Positions 8,876-17,520 of a DNA stretch of 64,000 nucleotides are shown in pieces (position 1 is the stretch's first letter; every line of letters starts with the position of its first letter). The stretch comes from Prevotellaceae bacterium (GTDB lineage Bacteria; Bacteroidota; Bacteroidia; Bacteroidales; Paludibacteraceae). The DNA is taken from assembly GCA_031271815.1 (NCBI GenBank), contig JAISVA010000005.1:62001-126000 (forward strand). Direction: 5' to 3'. The notes beneath the pieces were generated by a model that was not told the origin of the DNA, did not search any database, and worked only from the letters and a program-made list of their open reading frames with translations. A program made the position numbers and the translations under genes.

Positions 8876-9535
8876 TTAAGCTTTAATCTTATCATATATT
8901 TCCATAAATAGCTTTTTTATTTCATTTAAGTTTACTCCTTTGGTTAAAGAATCCTGGAATGATCTTCCTACAAAAACGGATGAGAATATTTCTCCGAATA
9001 ATGCTGCATTTATATCCGGTTTAATTTCTCCATTTTCTATCCCTTTTTGAATGAAAAACGTCCATGTATTTCTGTCCATCGTAAAATTCAGCTCCATCTC
9101 GTCATTGTAATAATCCAGGTAATATCCCGTACTCGACAGTAATGACAAGTAAACGCTTTCTATTTTAGTGATATTTTTCTGGCTTATGCTGTCTTTGTTG
9201 ATTTTGGCAAAATTAAATAACTCTTTAATTTTTTTCTCATTTGCGTCTAAGTATAAGTTAATAAATTCAAGTAAAGTTAAATCTTTCTCTAAAATATCTT
9301 CGCCGACTATCTCATATATGTTCTGACTTTTTGTAAAATACTTGTTAATCACTTTTTCAAAAAGATCATGCTTGTCTTTTACATGGTAAAATACGGCTCC
9401 CCTTGTTTTTCCTATAGCTTTTTCCAAATCGTTAATTGTAACTAATTCATAAGGCTTACTTATGAAAAGTCTAAACGCTTCTTCGTAAATTTTATTTCTT
9501 GTCGAATCGCTTTTTTGTTTCTGCTTCGTTCTCAT
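8876..9535 (-). CDS. TetR/AcrR family transcriptional regulator
   Basis: 219-aa regulator. The helix-turn-helix at about residues 12-58 includes KIYEEAFRLFISKPYELVTI and then AIGKTRGAVFYHVKDKHDLF, a classic TetR recognition helix. The rest is a helical effector-binding domain with no recognisable ligand. The preceding basic tail MRTKQKQKSDSTRNK suggests extra DNA contacts. It differs clearly from the neighbouring TetR protein at 7983-8702, so this is not a recent tandem duplication. The upstream intergenic region is extremely A/T-rich. Confidence 0.85.
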   Translation of the reverse strand: MRTKQKQKSDSTRNKIYEEAFRLFISKPYELVTINDLEKAIGKTRGAVFYHVKDKHDLFEKVINKYFTKSQNIYEIVGEDILEKDLTLLEFINLYLDANEKKIKELFNFAKINKDSISQKNITKIESVYLSLLSSTGYYLDYYNDEMELNFTMDRNTWTFFIQKGIENGEIKPDINAALFGEIFSSVFVGRSFQDSLTKGVNLNEIKKLFMEIYDKIKA

Positions 9536-9912
9536 TTTGATATTAGTGATAAATATGTGATTAAAACTGCTGCAAATATAATAATTGTTTTTTATTAAAT
9601 TTTAAATTGTTGTTTAAATAAATTTAATATCCTAAATATATAATATAGTTTTTTATTAAAAATAATAGTTGTTATGATGTTTTTAATTTGCCTGATTGGA
9701 GATTTATTTATTTCTTTTAGCAAGTCTTAATTGACTTTTATTGAAAAATAATAAAATAGAACAATTCTTATTTTAAAATTCAGGTTAAAATGGTGCAAAT
9801 TTAAACAAAAGATTATTCGTATAAACCTGTATAATCTATTGATTTTGAAAAAATAAAATTTTAGTGTGTTATTGCCGAACATTTGCCGGTTGGGAAGAAC
9901 TTTCCTGCCGGA
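9536..9912. other. A/T-rich intergenic region, 377 bp
   Basis: Separates the second TetR gene from the PagL-like gene; both are transcribed leftward, so it holds the TetR promoter and the 3' flank of the PagL-like gene. No ORF, RNA gene or clear hairpin stands out. Several long A/T tracts lie around 9590-9660. Confidence 0.5.
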
Positions 9913-11118
9913 TTAAAACCTGCACCCTAATCCCCATTCTATAAACTCCGCTTTTTGAAGATGTGTTTTTAGCGCAACAGAAGCAAAAAAATGTTCGGTA
10001 ACGGCATATTTCCCAACAACGCGGGTGTATAGCCAGCCGTCTTCTTTCTCAATGTTATAACTGTAAATCAGCGGTTTATTCACTTTTCCTTTTTCAGCTT
10101 CGGCATAAGGCTCCAAGTTTTTAATCGGGTCGTACAGGTATAATCCCACATGCAATCCGGCTGTCAAACGCCCGATAATCAATTCATTTTGCCACGAAAT
10201 GCCGGCCCGAATTTTATTTTTAAACTCATCCGAATCAATATATGTCCGCAGATAAAGACCCGATTTTTTCGGAACATTTACATAGCTGTAAACCCCATCA
10301 TAAAATGCGTCTAACCCCAGTCCCATCCGATACCAATTTGTAAAAGGACGATAAATACCAAATGCGAGAGAGGCAATCGGATACATTTTGTCATCTTTAT
10401 AATACAATTCGCGCACTCCCCCGGCCACTGTTGCCTCAAAGGTAAATTTACGGGGAAGATTTTCTGCTTCTTTTTTCTTCGGAACCTGATAATTCCGATA
10501 ATTCGGGAAATATTTCACTCCGACCGAACCGTTCAACATGTTAATCCCGGAGTTGGGCTGCAAAATGCTTCCGTTGGAAATATGGTTCCAATTATACTCG
10601 GCAATTAAGCTAAAACCTGCTCCGACAGAAATTTCGATGTTTGCTCCGGCAGAGAAATAGACATTCAGATGAGAACCGATAGCTCCGTTACTTTCGTTAA
10701 GATCCGTATTCCCTCCATTATTCGTATCTCCGAATGTTTGAGTTACATAACTCAATCCTGCTCCCGGTTTTATGTTGAATATAAAATAGTTGGTGCGGAT
10801 AATGGGAATATTGATGTAGGGATAGACAGCGAAAGTGTATCCAAGCATATCGGGATTACCGAGGTCAAGAAAAGCGCTGGCTAAACCGACAGCCGGAAAA
10901 TGATAATATTGATGCCAGGGCTTTTCGCCCATTGTTTGAAGTTCAACCGTTATTTTTGCACCGTGGACAGGTTTTTTTACGAGATTTTCCAAGTGTGTGT
11001 TATGTTTCAAGATCGTTCCGTACAGATATTCTGTGCCGAATTTATAGTTGTGCCTGGTTTGCGAAAATGTAACCGAGCAAATAAAGAAAAACAGGTTGAA
11101 TATGATTGTTTTCTTCAT
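9913..11118 (-). CDS. Acyloxyacyl hydrolase (PagL-like) outer-membrane protein
   Basis: 401-aa exported protein with a signal peptide (MKKTIIFNLFFFICSVTFSQ) and repeated amphipathic beta strands with aromatic ends. Residues about 20-205 resemble lipid A 3-O-deacylase PagL. The key motif NHISNGS (about 178-184) carries the His and Ser of the catalytic site, and is followed by a Gly-rich GINMLNGSVGVKYF strand. The family's acidic third residue is not obvious. A second beta-rich half (about 220-401) makes it roughly twice PagL length, so it may form two barrels or an enlarged one. Likely role: deacylation of lipid A in the outer membrane, inferred from the motif. Confidence 0.72.
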   Translation of the reverse strand: MKKTIIFNLFFFICSVTFSQTRHNYKFGTEYLYGTILKHNTHLENLVKKPVHGAKITVELQTMGEKPWHQYYHFPAVGLASAFLDLGNPDMLGYTFAVYPYINIPIIRTNYFIFNIKPGAGLSYVTQTFGDTNNGGNTDLNESNGAIGSHLNVYFSAGANIEISVGAGFSLIAEYNWNHISNGSILQPNSGINMLNGSVGVKYFPNYRNYQVPKKKEAENLPRKFTFEATVAGGVRELYYKDDKMYPIASLAFGIYRPFTNWYRMGLGLDAFYDGVYSYVNVPKKSGLYLRTYIDSDEFKNKIRAGISWQNELIIGRLTAGLHVGLYLYDPIKNLEPYAEAEKGKVNKPLIYSYNIEKEDGWLYTRVVGKYAVTEHFFASVALKTHLQKAEFIEWGLGCRF

Positions 11119-11253
11119 TGGAAATAAATTTTATTTGACTCTCTCCTGAAATGGTTGCATTGTAATCTTTCAGGTGTATAGTTTTGGTGTTAGAAATTAG
11201 ATGATGATGTTTAAATTTCCTACAAAGATAAATTTTTTTTTACAACAAAAAAC

Positions 11254-11282
11254 GAAAAAAGGTCGCCTGTTCGACGACCTTT
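11254..11282 (-). terminator. Rho-independent terminator after tRNA-Lys
   Basis: Perfect 8-bp stem AAAGGTCG/CGACCTTT (11258-11265 with 11275-11282) and a 9-nt loop. On the minus strand it is followed by a run of T residues, as expected for a terminator just past the tRNA 3' end. Confidence 0.85.
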
Positions 11283-11290
11283 CTTTCGAG

Positions 11291-11363
11291 TGAGTCAGCT
11301 GGGGCTCGAACCCAGGACCCCATCCTTAAAAGGGATGTGCTCTACCAGCTGAGCTACTGACTC
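11291..11363 (-). tRNA. tRNA-Lys (anticodon TTT)
   Basis: 73-nt cloverleaf on the minus strand. The acceptor stem is GAGTCAG/CTGACTC, D stem GCTC/GAGC, and anticodon stem CATCC/GGATG with loop CTTTTAA. The T arm is CTGGG-TTCGAGC-CCCAG and the discriminator is A. No CCA is encoded. Confidence 0.97.
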
Positions 11364-11395
11364 ATCCTTGCTTGCTTTAGCTCTCAAAAGCGGTG

Positions 11396-11425
11396 CAAAG
11401 GTAGTGTTTATTTTTTATTACACAA
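11396..11425 (-). promoter_or_regulatory. Promoter of tRNA-Lys
   Basis: On the minus strand, TTG (11423-11425), a 19-nt spacer, and TACCTTTG (11396-11403). This matches the Bacteroidota -33/-7 pattern and lies about 33 bp before the tRNA. Confidence 0.7.
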
Positions 11426-11466
11426 GCGTTTTGGTAATATATTTTTCAAAAAAATTTCAATTGATA

Positions 11467-12369
11467 TTAAGAAATGCGAAGTTTTTTTCCTGCACGAATC
11501 GTTGTTGATTTGCCCATTTTATTCAATTGTTGAATTTTAGCAATCGTAGTCCGGTGGTTTCTCGCAATTTTTCCGAGTGTATCGCCCGACTTAACAGTAT
11601 AATAACGCGCCGGATTGTTGAGGTAATCGGTCATTTCGCTGAATGTGCCCTTCTTTTTGATGGTATAAGTGTCGTTGTAAACCGAGAAGCATTCAAAGTC
11701 AACCATTTTTCTCGGATTAAAAGCATTGCCCAGGAAGCGCATTTCAAAGTGCAGGTGCGGGCCGGTAGAACGTCCGGTATTCCCTCCCAGGCCGATTATT
11801 TCGCCGGACTTAACAATCTGATCCGGCTTTACTAAAATCTTGGAAAGATGCGCATAAAGCGTTTCCAATCCATTGTCGTGTCTAACCACGATAAAGTAGC
11901 CGTATCCCTTCTTCCCTTTTCCCATCTTGGTGATGCGTACTTTTCCGTCAAAAGCACTCCGAATACTGTCGCCTACTTTCACGCGAAAGTCTGTTCCCGC
12001 GTGAAATCGTCCCCATCGAAAACCATATTCGGATGTTACCGCATTTTCTACCGGCGGGAAAAAGTCGGAGCAATTAATTACAAAAGAATCCGGAAGTGCA
12101 GCTATTTTTACCTGGTACGGATTGAGCGTTGAATTATCCCATTCGGTATAAAGATAACCGGCAGGATATTCTTCTTCGTCAAATTCTTCAAACTCTGCTT
12201 CAGCTGCAATCAGCGAATCAACAAGTATTTGCTGTTCCCGTATGCTTACATTTTTGGCAATCAAATTTGAATTTTCAAAATCTTTCAGTAACGACAATTG
12301 CGCACTCGCCATGCCGAATGAGAAAAACAGGATTACCGATAATACCGAAAATTTGTGTTTTTTCACCAT
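11467..12369 (-). CDS. M23 family metallopeptidase with LysM domain
   Basis: 300-aa exported peptidoglycan hydrolase or division-type endopeptidase. The signal peptide spans about residues 1-23. The LytM/M23 domain (about 110-220) has the zinc-binding HAGTD motif in RFHAGTDFRVKVGD and the HLH motif in TGPHLHFEMRF, so the metal site looks complete and active. A C-terminal LysM module (about 255-300) reads YYTVKSGDTLGKIARNH and should bind peptidoglycan. The hydrolytic specificity (cross-link endopeptidase) is inferred from the family. It lies 7 bp after the ndk stop on the same strand, so the two are probably co-transcribed. Confidence 0.92.
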   Translation of the reverse strand: MVKKHKFSVLSVILFFSFGMASAQLSLLKDFENSNLIAKNVSIREQQILVDSLIAAEAEFEEFDEEEYPAGYLYTEWDNSTLNPYQVKIAALPDSFVINCSDFFPPVENAVTSEYGFRWGRFHAGTDFRVKVGDSIRSAFDGKVRITKMGKGKKGYGYFIVVRHDNGLETLYAHLSKILVKPDQIVKSGEIIGLGGNTGRSTGPHLHFEMRFLGNAFNPRKMVDFECFSVYNDTYTIKKKGTFSEMTDYLNNPARYYTVKSGDTLGKIARNHRTTIAKIQQLNKMGKSTTIRAGKKLRIS

Positions 12370-12376
12370 ATTTTTT

Positions 12377-12841
12377 TTAGTTCATTTCGTCTTGTCCGTA
12401 AATCAAATTAATACTTACAGGCTTGTAATCAAACAGCTCTTTGGGTTGGAAGAAGCGGTTTATTTCAATCACGGCATTCTCCTTCGAGTCGGAGGCGTGA
12501 ATAATATTATGTTCGACACTTACACCGAAATCTCCGCGCACGGTACCCGGTTGCGCCTCTCTGCAATTTGTCGGACCGCACATTGTACGAACCACCTGCA
12601 CCGCATCTTTTCCTTCTATACAACCCACAATCACAGGTGTAGCCTGCATTGCCCGTTTCAACATCGGGAAAAACGGCTTGTTCTTCAAATGTGCATAATG
12701 TTCCTCCAAAATGGCATCACTTAATTGCATCATTTTTAATCCTGCGAAGAACAATCCCCTGCGTTCAAAACGGTTAATAACTTCTCCTGCCAATCCTCTG
12801 CCTACTGCGCTTGGTTTCAAAATGATAAATGTACGTTCCAT
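12377..12841 (-). CDS. ndk: Nucleoside-diphosphate kinase
   Basis: 154-aa enzyme that equalises NTP pools by ping-pong phosphotransfer through an active-site His. The His is in the motif NIIHASDSKENA (most relatives have IHGSDS, so Gly to Ala is a mild variant). The N-terminus MERTFIILKPSAVGRGL and the FFxMLKRAM region are canonical. It is followed closely by the M23 peptidase gene. A -7-like box, TATCTTTG on the minus strand at 12872-12879, lies about 30 bp upstream. Confidence 0.96.
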   Translation of the reverse strand: MERTFIILKPSAVGRGLAGEVINRFERRGLFFAGLKMMQLSDAILEEHYAHLKNKPFFPMLKRAMQATPVIVGCIEGKDAVQVVRTMCGPTNCREAQPGTVRGDFGVSVEHNIIHASDSKENAVIEINRFFQPKELFDYKPVSINLIYGQDEMN

Positions 12842-13209
12842 TGAGATTTCATTTTTATTAAATCAATTATGCAAAGATAATAAATTTGGAAAATTTTTCC
12901 GGGCCAAAAAGTATGTTTTGCGACATATAACCGGCTTTGAAAAAATTATTTTCAAGTGTTGTAAAGTAGAAATTGTATCTAATAATCTATATTCCGGTGC
13001 CGGTTTGAACAGGTAATTCGATTAGATAAAATGACGGTCTTCAAATCTTGCCTTTTATTGAAAAAAATAAACCTGATGGCAATAAGAACAAACAGATGTG
13101 TAATTTTATGTCCTTCGTGTTTATAAAATTCAATTAATATGTGACAAATTGCCTGCTTTTTACAACCGCAACAAAAAATATGGGAACCGATCTGTTTTTG
13201 AAACCGGCA
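12842..13209. other. Intergenic region, 368 bp
   Basis: Lies between the helicase 3' end and ndk. It contains a TATCTTTG -7-like box on the minus strand at 12872-12879, the probable ndk promoter. Apart from that I see no gene, repeat or convincing hairpin. Confidence 0.5.
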
Positions 13210-15684
13210 CTATTGAACCGCTTTCACGAATCGAATATCCGCCCACGAATAATCATCTCCAAGCGCCTCTTTAATTTCTGTTAGGGTAGTTGCATCCGTT
13301 TTTTGCTGCAAGACGTTTTTTATCGCTTTTATTTTATCGGGGTCAACCAGTTTTTCGAGCGGAATATCTCCGTTTTTTACGTATGGCAACAGGTGACTTT
13401 CTATGGTTGAGACGGCGTATGAACGTTCTTTTGCAATTTCCTCAATACTTTTTCCCTGCTCAAAAAGCAGGAATGACTGCTCATTGGTGTTCGGTTTGAG
13501 TTCTTTTTCTTTTGGTTGTATCGTTTCATACGCGAGCGTTTGTTCGGTCACTTCATACCCGTACTGCCGGATGCCTTGCTGCACCATTTGCAAGATTTCC
13601 TCGCCGTAACGAGCTAATGTCATCTTTCCGATTCCGGGTATTTGAATCAATTGCGCCGAATCCTGCGGAAGGAGATTGGTGACGCCAATCAGCGCCATTT
13701 GAGATAAAATGATGTATGCTGGCACGTTTTGTTCCAGTGCCAGTTTCGACCTCCAGGAACGAATTTGCGCATACAGTTCCGGATGGAGAATATCTTTGGG
13801 AACAGAGGCTTTTGGAAGCGATTCTTTGGACGTTTTTTCTTTCTTTTTTCCTTTTGGTGTTTCTTCGTCTTCTATGGCGGCTTTTGCTTTTGCATTTAAA
13901 TAAGCGGGAACGGAAAAGCCGGTTTGGCAAACTTCCAGCGTCTTTTGTTTTTTCCTGATTTCTGTTTGCAAAAACAGAAAGGCATCGTTTACCTTTTTAC
14001 GAATCTCTTTGCTGTCGGTATCTACAACCGTTTTATTCAACAATTCCAGCAAAACAAAGCTTGTCTTTTCTGAAAAATAGACAGCGGCTTTTTTTATTCG
14101 CTCCTGCAAAAAGAGATTTTCCTCCGGTTGCTCCGTTTCGGTAAGAAGCTGTTGCAGCTGTATCCTGAACTGCTCCGAAACCTGCAGAATTTCGCTGCGT
14201 AATATGGTTTCCGTCTGCTTGTATTGAGCGGTTAATTCGGGATAAAGGTTCCAAAAATATTCGTCCAGCAACCGGCGCATCGTAAAAAATGCGGTTTGAA
14301 TTTCGGAGTATGAAAATTGATCAAAAAGCATTTCTGCAAAGTATGTTTTGCGTAAGTTCAGGAACGCTTGCTCGTTTGGCTCTTTTTCTTCCGCGTAGTG
14401 AATAAACGTATCAATATCCTGGCTGCGAATCACGGAACCTGTTGTAACGAGCGAACTTAATACCATTCCTTCCAGTGTTTTACAGCGGCTCAACGCTACA
14501 TATACCTGTCCGTGCGCAAAAGAGTCGCTTGCGTCAATAATCGCCTTCTCGAAGGTCAATCCCTGGCTTTTATGCACGGTGATTGCCCATGCCGTTTTGA
14601 GCGGATATTGTTCAAAAACCCCCTCTGTATGTTCTTCCAACTCTTTTGATTCCGGATTAATAATGTATTTTATATTATTCCATTCAAGTTTTTCCACTAC
14701 AATGGGTGATAAGTCATTCTCGCCCTGTACTTCTATCCGGTTATCGTCAATCCGGGTAATAATGCCGATTTTTCCGTTGTAATAACGCTTGTCGGGCAAC
14801 GGGTCGTTTTTGACAAACATCACTTGAGTTCCCTTTTTCAGCTCTAATCTGGCATCGGTCGGGAAAGAGTATTCGGGAAAATTTCCGGTTATTTTTGCCT
14901 CGTAAATAAAACTTTTTTCGTTTAATTTTTTCAGCTTTTCACTGTTGATCCGTTGCGCCTGTGCGTTGTGTGTGGTCAAAATGATGTAACCTTCTTCGTT
15001 TGAAGGATTAAAATTGGGCTGATACCTTTTGTTCAATTCATGCAACAGGTCATTGTCTATTTTATTTTCCCGGATACGGTTAAGCATATTGATAAAAGCC
15101 TCGTCCGACTGGCGATAGACGGTTTTCAACTCAACACACGCATATAAAGTCTTTTTCAAAGCATGGCTGTTGAAAAAGAAGAGAGACTCGTAATAATGGC
15201 TTAACAGTCTCCACTCATCGTCTTTGATCACGGGAGCCAACTGTTGCATATCCCCAATCATCAGCAGTTGGACGCCGCCGAAAGGAGTCTCTTTCCGCCG
15301 GAAACTGCGCAAAACGTAATCTACCGCATCCAGCAAATCAGCCCTTACCATACTTATTTCGTCGATAACCAACAGGTCGAGGCTGCGGATTATATTAATT
15401 TTTTCCTTATTAAACCGGAAAAATTCCCTGGACATTTTTGTTCCGGGTACAAACGGAGCGAAATTCAACTGAAAAAACGAGTGAATGGTTACGCCACCTG
15501 CGTTAATGGCTGCCACACCGGTAGGCGCAACAACCACCATCCTTTTGGGCGAATGTTGTTGAAGATTACGTAAAAAAGTGGTTTTCCCCGTGCCTGCTTT
15601 TCCTGTCAGAAACAGGTGAGTACCGGTGTATTCTAGCAGGTTATTTGCTAATTCGAGTTGGGGATTTGTTGATAAGTGATTCAT
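13210..15684 (-). CDS. Pif1/RecD-like SF1 helicase with HRDC and C-terminal HTH
   Basis: 824-aa superfamily 1 DNA helicase. Walker A GKAGTGKT lies at residues 28-35, Walker B LLVIDEISMVR near 105-115, and the Gln motif-III region is MIGDMQQLAPV. A UvrD/RecD-type C-terminal motor motif, TAWAITVHKSQGLTFEKA, lies near residue 370. A long helical middle leads to an HRDC-like domain (about 630-700, with LIQIPGIGKMTLARYGEEIL). The C-terminus holds an HTH_40-like module (about 740-820, with GKSIEEIAKERSYAVSTIESHL). The combination is common in Bacteroidota and is expected to act in replication or repair. The start is 2 bp beyond the stop of the upstream ORF6N gene. Confidence 0.9.
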   Translation of the reverse strand: MNHLSTNPQLELANNLLEYTGTHLFLTGKAGTGKTTFLRNLQQHSPKRMVVVAPTGVAAINAGGVTIHSFFQLNFAPFVPGTKMSREFFRFNKEKINIIRSLDLLVIDEISMVRADLLDAVDYVLRSFRRKETPFGGVQLLMIGDMQQLAPVIKDDEWRLLSHYYESLFFFNSHALKKTLYACVELKTVYRQSDEAFINMLNRIRENKIDNDLLHELNKRYQPNFNPSNEEGYIILTTHNAQAQRINSEKLKKLNEKSFIYEAKITGNFPEYSFPTDARLELKKGTQVMFVKNDPLPDKRYYNGKIGIITRIDDNRIEVQGENDLSPIVVEKLEWNNIKYIINPESKELEEHTEGVFEQYPLKTAWAITVHKSQGLTFEKAIIDASDSFAHGQVYVALSRCKTLEGMVLSSLVTTGSVIRSQDIDTFIHYAEEKEPNEQAFLNLRKTYFAEMLFDQFSYSEIQTAFFTMRRLLDEYFWNLYPELTAQYKQTETILRSEILQVSEQFRIQLQQLLTETEQPEENLFLQERIKKAAVYFSEKTSFVLLELLNKTVVDTDSKEIRKKVNDAFLFLQTEIRKKQKTLEVCQTGFSVPAYLNAKAKAAIEDEETPKGKKKEKTSKESLPKASVPKDILHPELYAQIRSWRSKLALEQNVPAYIILSQMALIGVTNLLPQDSAQLIQIPGIGKMTLARYGEEILQMVQQGIRQYGYEVTEQTLAYETIQPKEKELKPNTNEQSFLLFEQGKSIEEIAKERSYAVSTIESHLLPYVKNGDIPLEKLVDPDKIKAIKNVLQQKTDATTLTEIKEALGDDYSWADIRFVKAVQ

Positions 15685-15686
15685 TT

Positions 15687-16247
15687 TTAGTTCTGTTTTA
15701 TGTTAAATCCTATCCTTTTGCGTGGTTTGCTGTTTATCCGGTTAATATTTACTTTGTTTGCCAAATTAGCAAAAGCATTGAACCGTTCGTCGAAAGAATT
15801 TTGAGTATCTCCGCTCAAATCATTCATATCTTTCAGCAATTCTTCGTTTGCCTTTTCCATCGCTTTTATTCTTTCTTCAATGCTTTGCGTTGGTCTTGCC
15901 TGCAACATATATTTTTTTATGGCGACAAATGCACATATAATCCCGATATTTGTTGCAAAAGCCGTTTCGCTGTTTAATACGCCGGACAGTATTGTAACTC
16001 TGCGCCCGGTAAATGCAAAAGGATAATAACGGGCGCCTATCCAACTTGAGGCGTCAATTTGGCGCCTCAAGTTTTCCCACTCAAGTTTTGATAATTCAAG
16101 CATAAAATCTTCCGGAAAACGTTCAATATTTCGTTTTACAGTTCGTTTCAGATTTTTATTTTCTACCTCATACCTCTCAGCCAAATCAAAATCCGGCATC
16201 AGTTGCCGCCCTCCGGTTTCATAAATTTTATTTTCGATTAAATCCAT
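15687..16247 (-). CDS. ORF6N domain-containing protein
   Basis: 186 aa. The N-terminal ORF6N domain (about residues 1-110) is shown by MPDFDLAERYEVENKNLKR, NIERFPEDFMLEL and YYPFAFTGRRVTILSGVL. ORF6N is a DNA-binding domain first known from phage and large DNA virus proteins. The usual TEQGVAMLSGVL core is replaced here by TGRRVTILSGVL, suggesting divergence. The C-terminal part is helical. An upstream ATG at 16298 would add 17 untypical residues, so MDLIENKIYE at 16247 is preferred. It lies 2 bp before the helicase start; a role as regulator or mobile-element relic is inference. Confidence 0.8.
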   Translation of the reverse strand: MDLIENKIYETGGRQLMPDFDLAERYEVENKNLKRTVKRNIERFPEDFMLELSKLEWENLRRQIDASSWIGARYYPFAFTGRRVTILSGVLNSETAFATNIGIICAFVAIKKYMLQARPTQSIEERIKAMEKANEELLKDMNDLSGDTQNSFDERFNAFANLANKVNINRINSKPRKRIGFNIKQN

Positions 16248-16330
16248 TGAAATAACAAGTATTAGTTTACCGTTTTCTATATTATTTTGCAAATACAAAT
16301 AGTTGATAATAAAGATCTCTCAGTCTTTGG

Positions 16331-16468
16331 GCTGTCGTACAAGAACACGGATGACACGGATTTTCACAGATAACAAATGTATAAATTTATATGTGTCTAA
16401 TTATCAGTGATATAAAAACCGCGTTATCTGCGTCATCTGTGTTCAAAAAGACTTTTGAGACAGCCTCA
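16331..16468. repeat. MITE-like imperfect inverted repeat
   Basis: The left end reads GGCTGTC...GAACACGGATGAC and the right end, in reverse complement, reads GGCTGTC...GAACACAGATGAC. This leaves a non-coding unit of about 138 bp with matching termini. The terminal GAGGCTGTCT string is shared with the repeat at 23697. It lies between prmA and the ORF6N gene. Confidence 0.55.
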
Positions 16469-16491
16469 AGATTTTTAACGGTGCGAATTTA

Positions 16492-17331
16492 TCAATTTTT
16501 CCGGTACTTCACTGCTACCCACCGGTTTTTTTCATTGACCGAAAGTTGTTGCAAGTTGTGTTTTTTCGCCTCTTCGTCGATAACAGGAACATCTTCGCGA
16601 TAAAATCCGCTCATATAAAGTTCTGCGCCCGGTTTCATACAAGCTGCATATTTGTGCATATCCTCCAGTAAAATATTTCGATTTATATTGGCTAAAATCA
16701 CGTCGAAAAAATTGCCATCGAGCAGGCCGGCATCACCCCGTTGAACCTCAATTTGCGATTCGCCGTTCATAGCGGTGTTTTCGAGCGAATTGTTGTAGGC
16801 CCATTCTTCAATGTCGATTGCCAGGACGGGATCAGCCCCCCGTTTTGCAGCAAGAATTGCCAATACCGCTGTTCCGCAACCCATATCAAGCAATGATTTA
16901 CCGGTCAGGTCCGCTTTCAAAATTTCCTCAATCATCAGCGAGGTGGTTTCGTGATGACCGGTACCGAAAGACATTTTAGGATCGATTACAATATCATACT
17001 TCGCTTTGGGAATATCTTTATGAAAGGTGCTGTGGATCACACAGTCACCTCCTATAACGATTGGCTGGAAATAATTCTTTTCCCATTCTTCGTTCCAATT
17101 TTGACCTTGCACGAATGTTTGCGAACAGGAAATTCCACTGGCAAACGGGAAAACATCCAACTTTTCCTTCAATGCTTCCTCGTTCCATTTTTCGACGGGA
17201 ATATACGCTTTCAATCCATTTTCGTCGTCAACAAAACTTTCAAAATCAATTTCTGCCAATTCGACAGCCAGTAAATCGCCGATAAACGCATTTTCCGTAT
17301 CATAATAAAAAAGAAATTCCAAGTAATCCAT
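16492..17331 (-). CDS. prmA: Ribosomal protein L11 methyltransferase
   Basis: 279-aa SAM-dependent enzyme that trimethylates lysines and the N-terminus of L11 (rplK, also in this window). The N-terminal substrate-binding domain (1-95) is followed by the Rossmann methyltransferase domain, with the SAM loop DMGCGTAVLAI, the acidic end of strand 2 (VLAIDIEEW), and the catalytic-loop motif VILANINRNIL (family NPxxxL-like). The ATG at 17331 is chosen over the in-frame TTG at 17346. Monocistronic. Confidence 0.93.
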   Translation of the reverse strand: MDYLEFLFYYDTENAFIGDLLAVELAEIDFESFVDDENGLKAYIPVEKWNEEALKEKLDVFPFASGISCSQTFVQGQNWNEEWEKNYFQPIVIGGDCVIHSTFHKDIPKAKYDIVIDPKMSFGTGHHETTSLMIEEILKADLTGKSLLDMGCGTAVLAILAAKRGADPVLAIDIEEWAYNNSLENTAMNGESQIEVQRGDAGLLDGNFFDVILANINRNILLEDMHKYAACMKPGAELYMSGFYREDVPVIDEEAKKHNLQQLSVNEKNRWVAVKYRKN

Positions 17332-17520
17332 ATTTTTTTTATTCAAATTAAACCTTTTGTGTCAAAAATCGTCCAATACCATAAATAAACGATACTAAAT
17401 TTTGTTTTATATTCGTTAATTAGGGAAAAATAGCTCGTTTTAGTTGTGTTTTTTCCTTACCTTTGTTTGTTACAAAAGTAGGAACAAAAAAAGAAATAAA
17501 AAAGTCAGGAGGAATTTGAT

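Noticed and set aside
12242..12724. 160-aa plus-strand ORF
   Set aside because: It lies antisense to ndk and the M23 peptidase gene and has no recognisable domain; ndk on the other strand is unambiguous.
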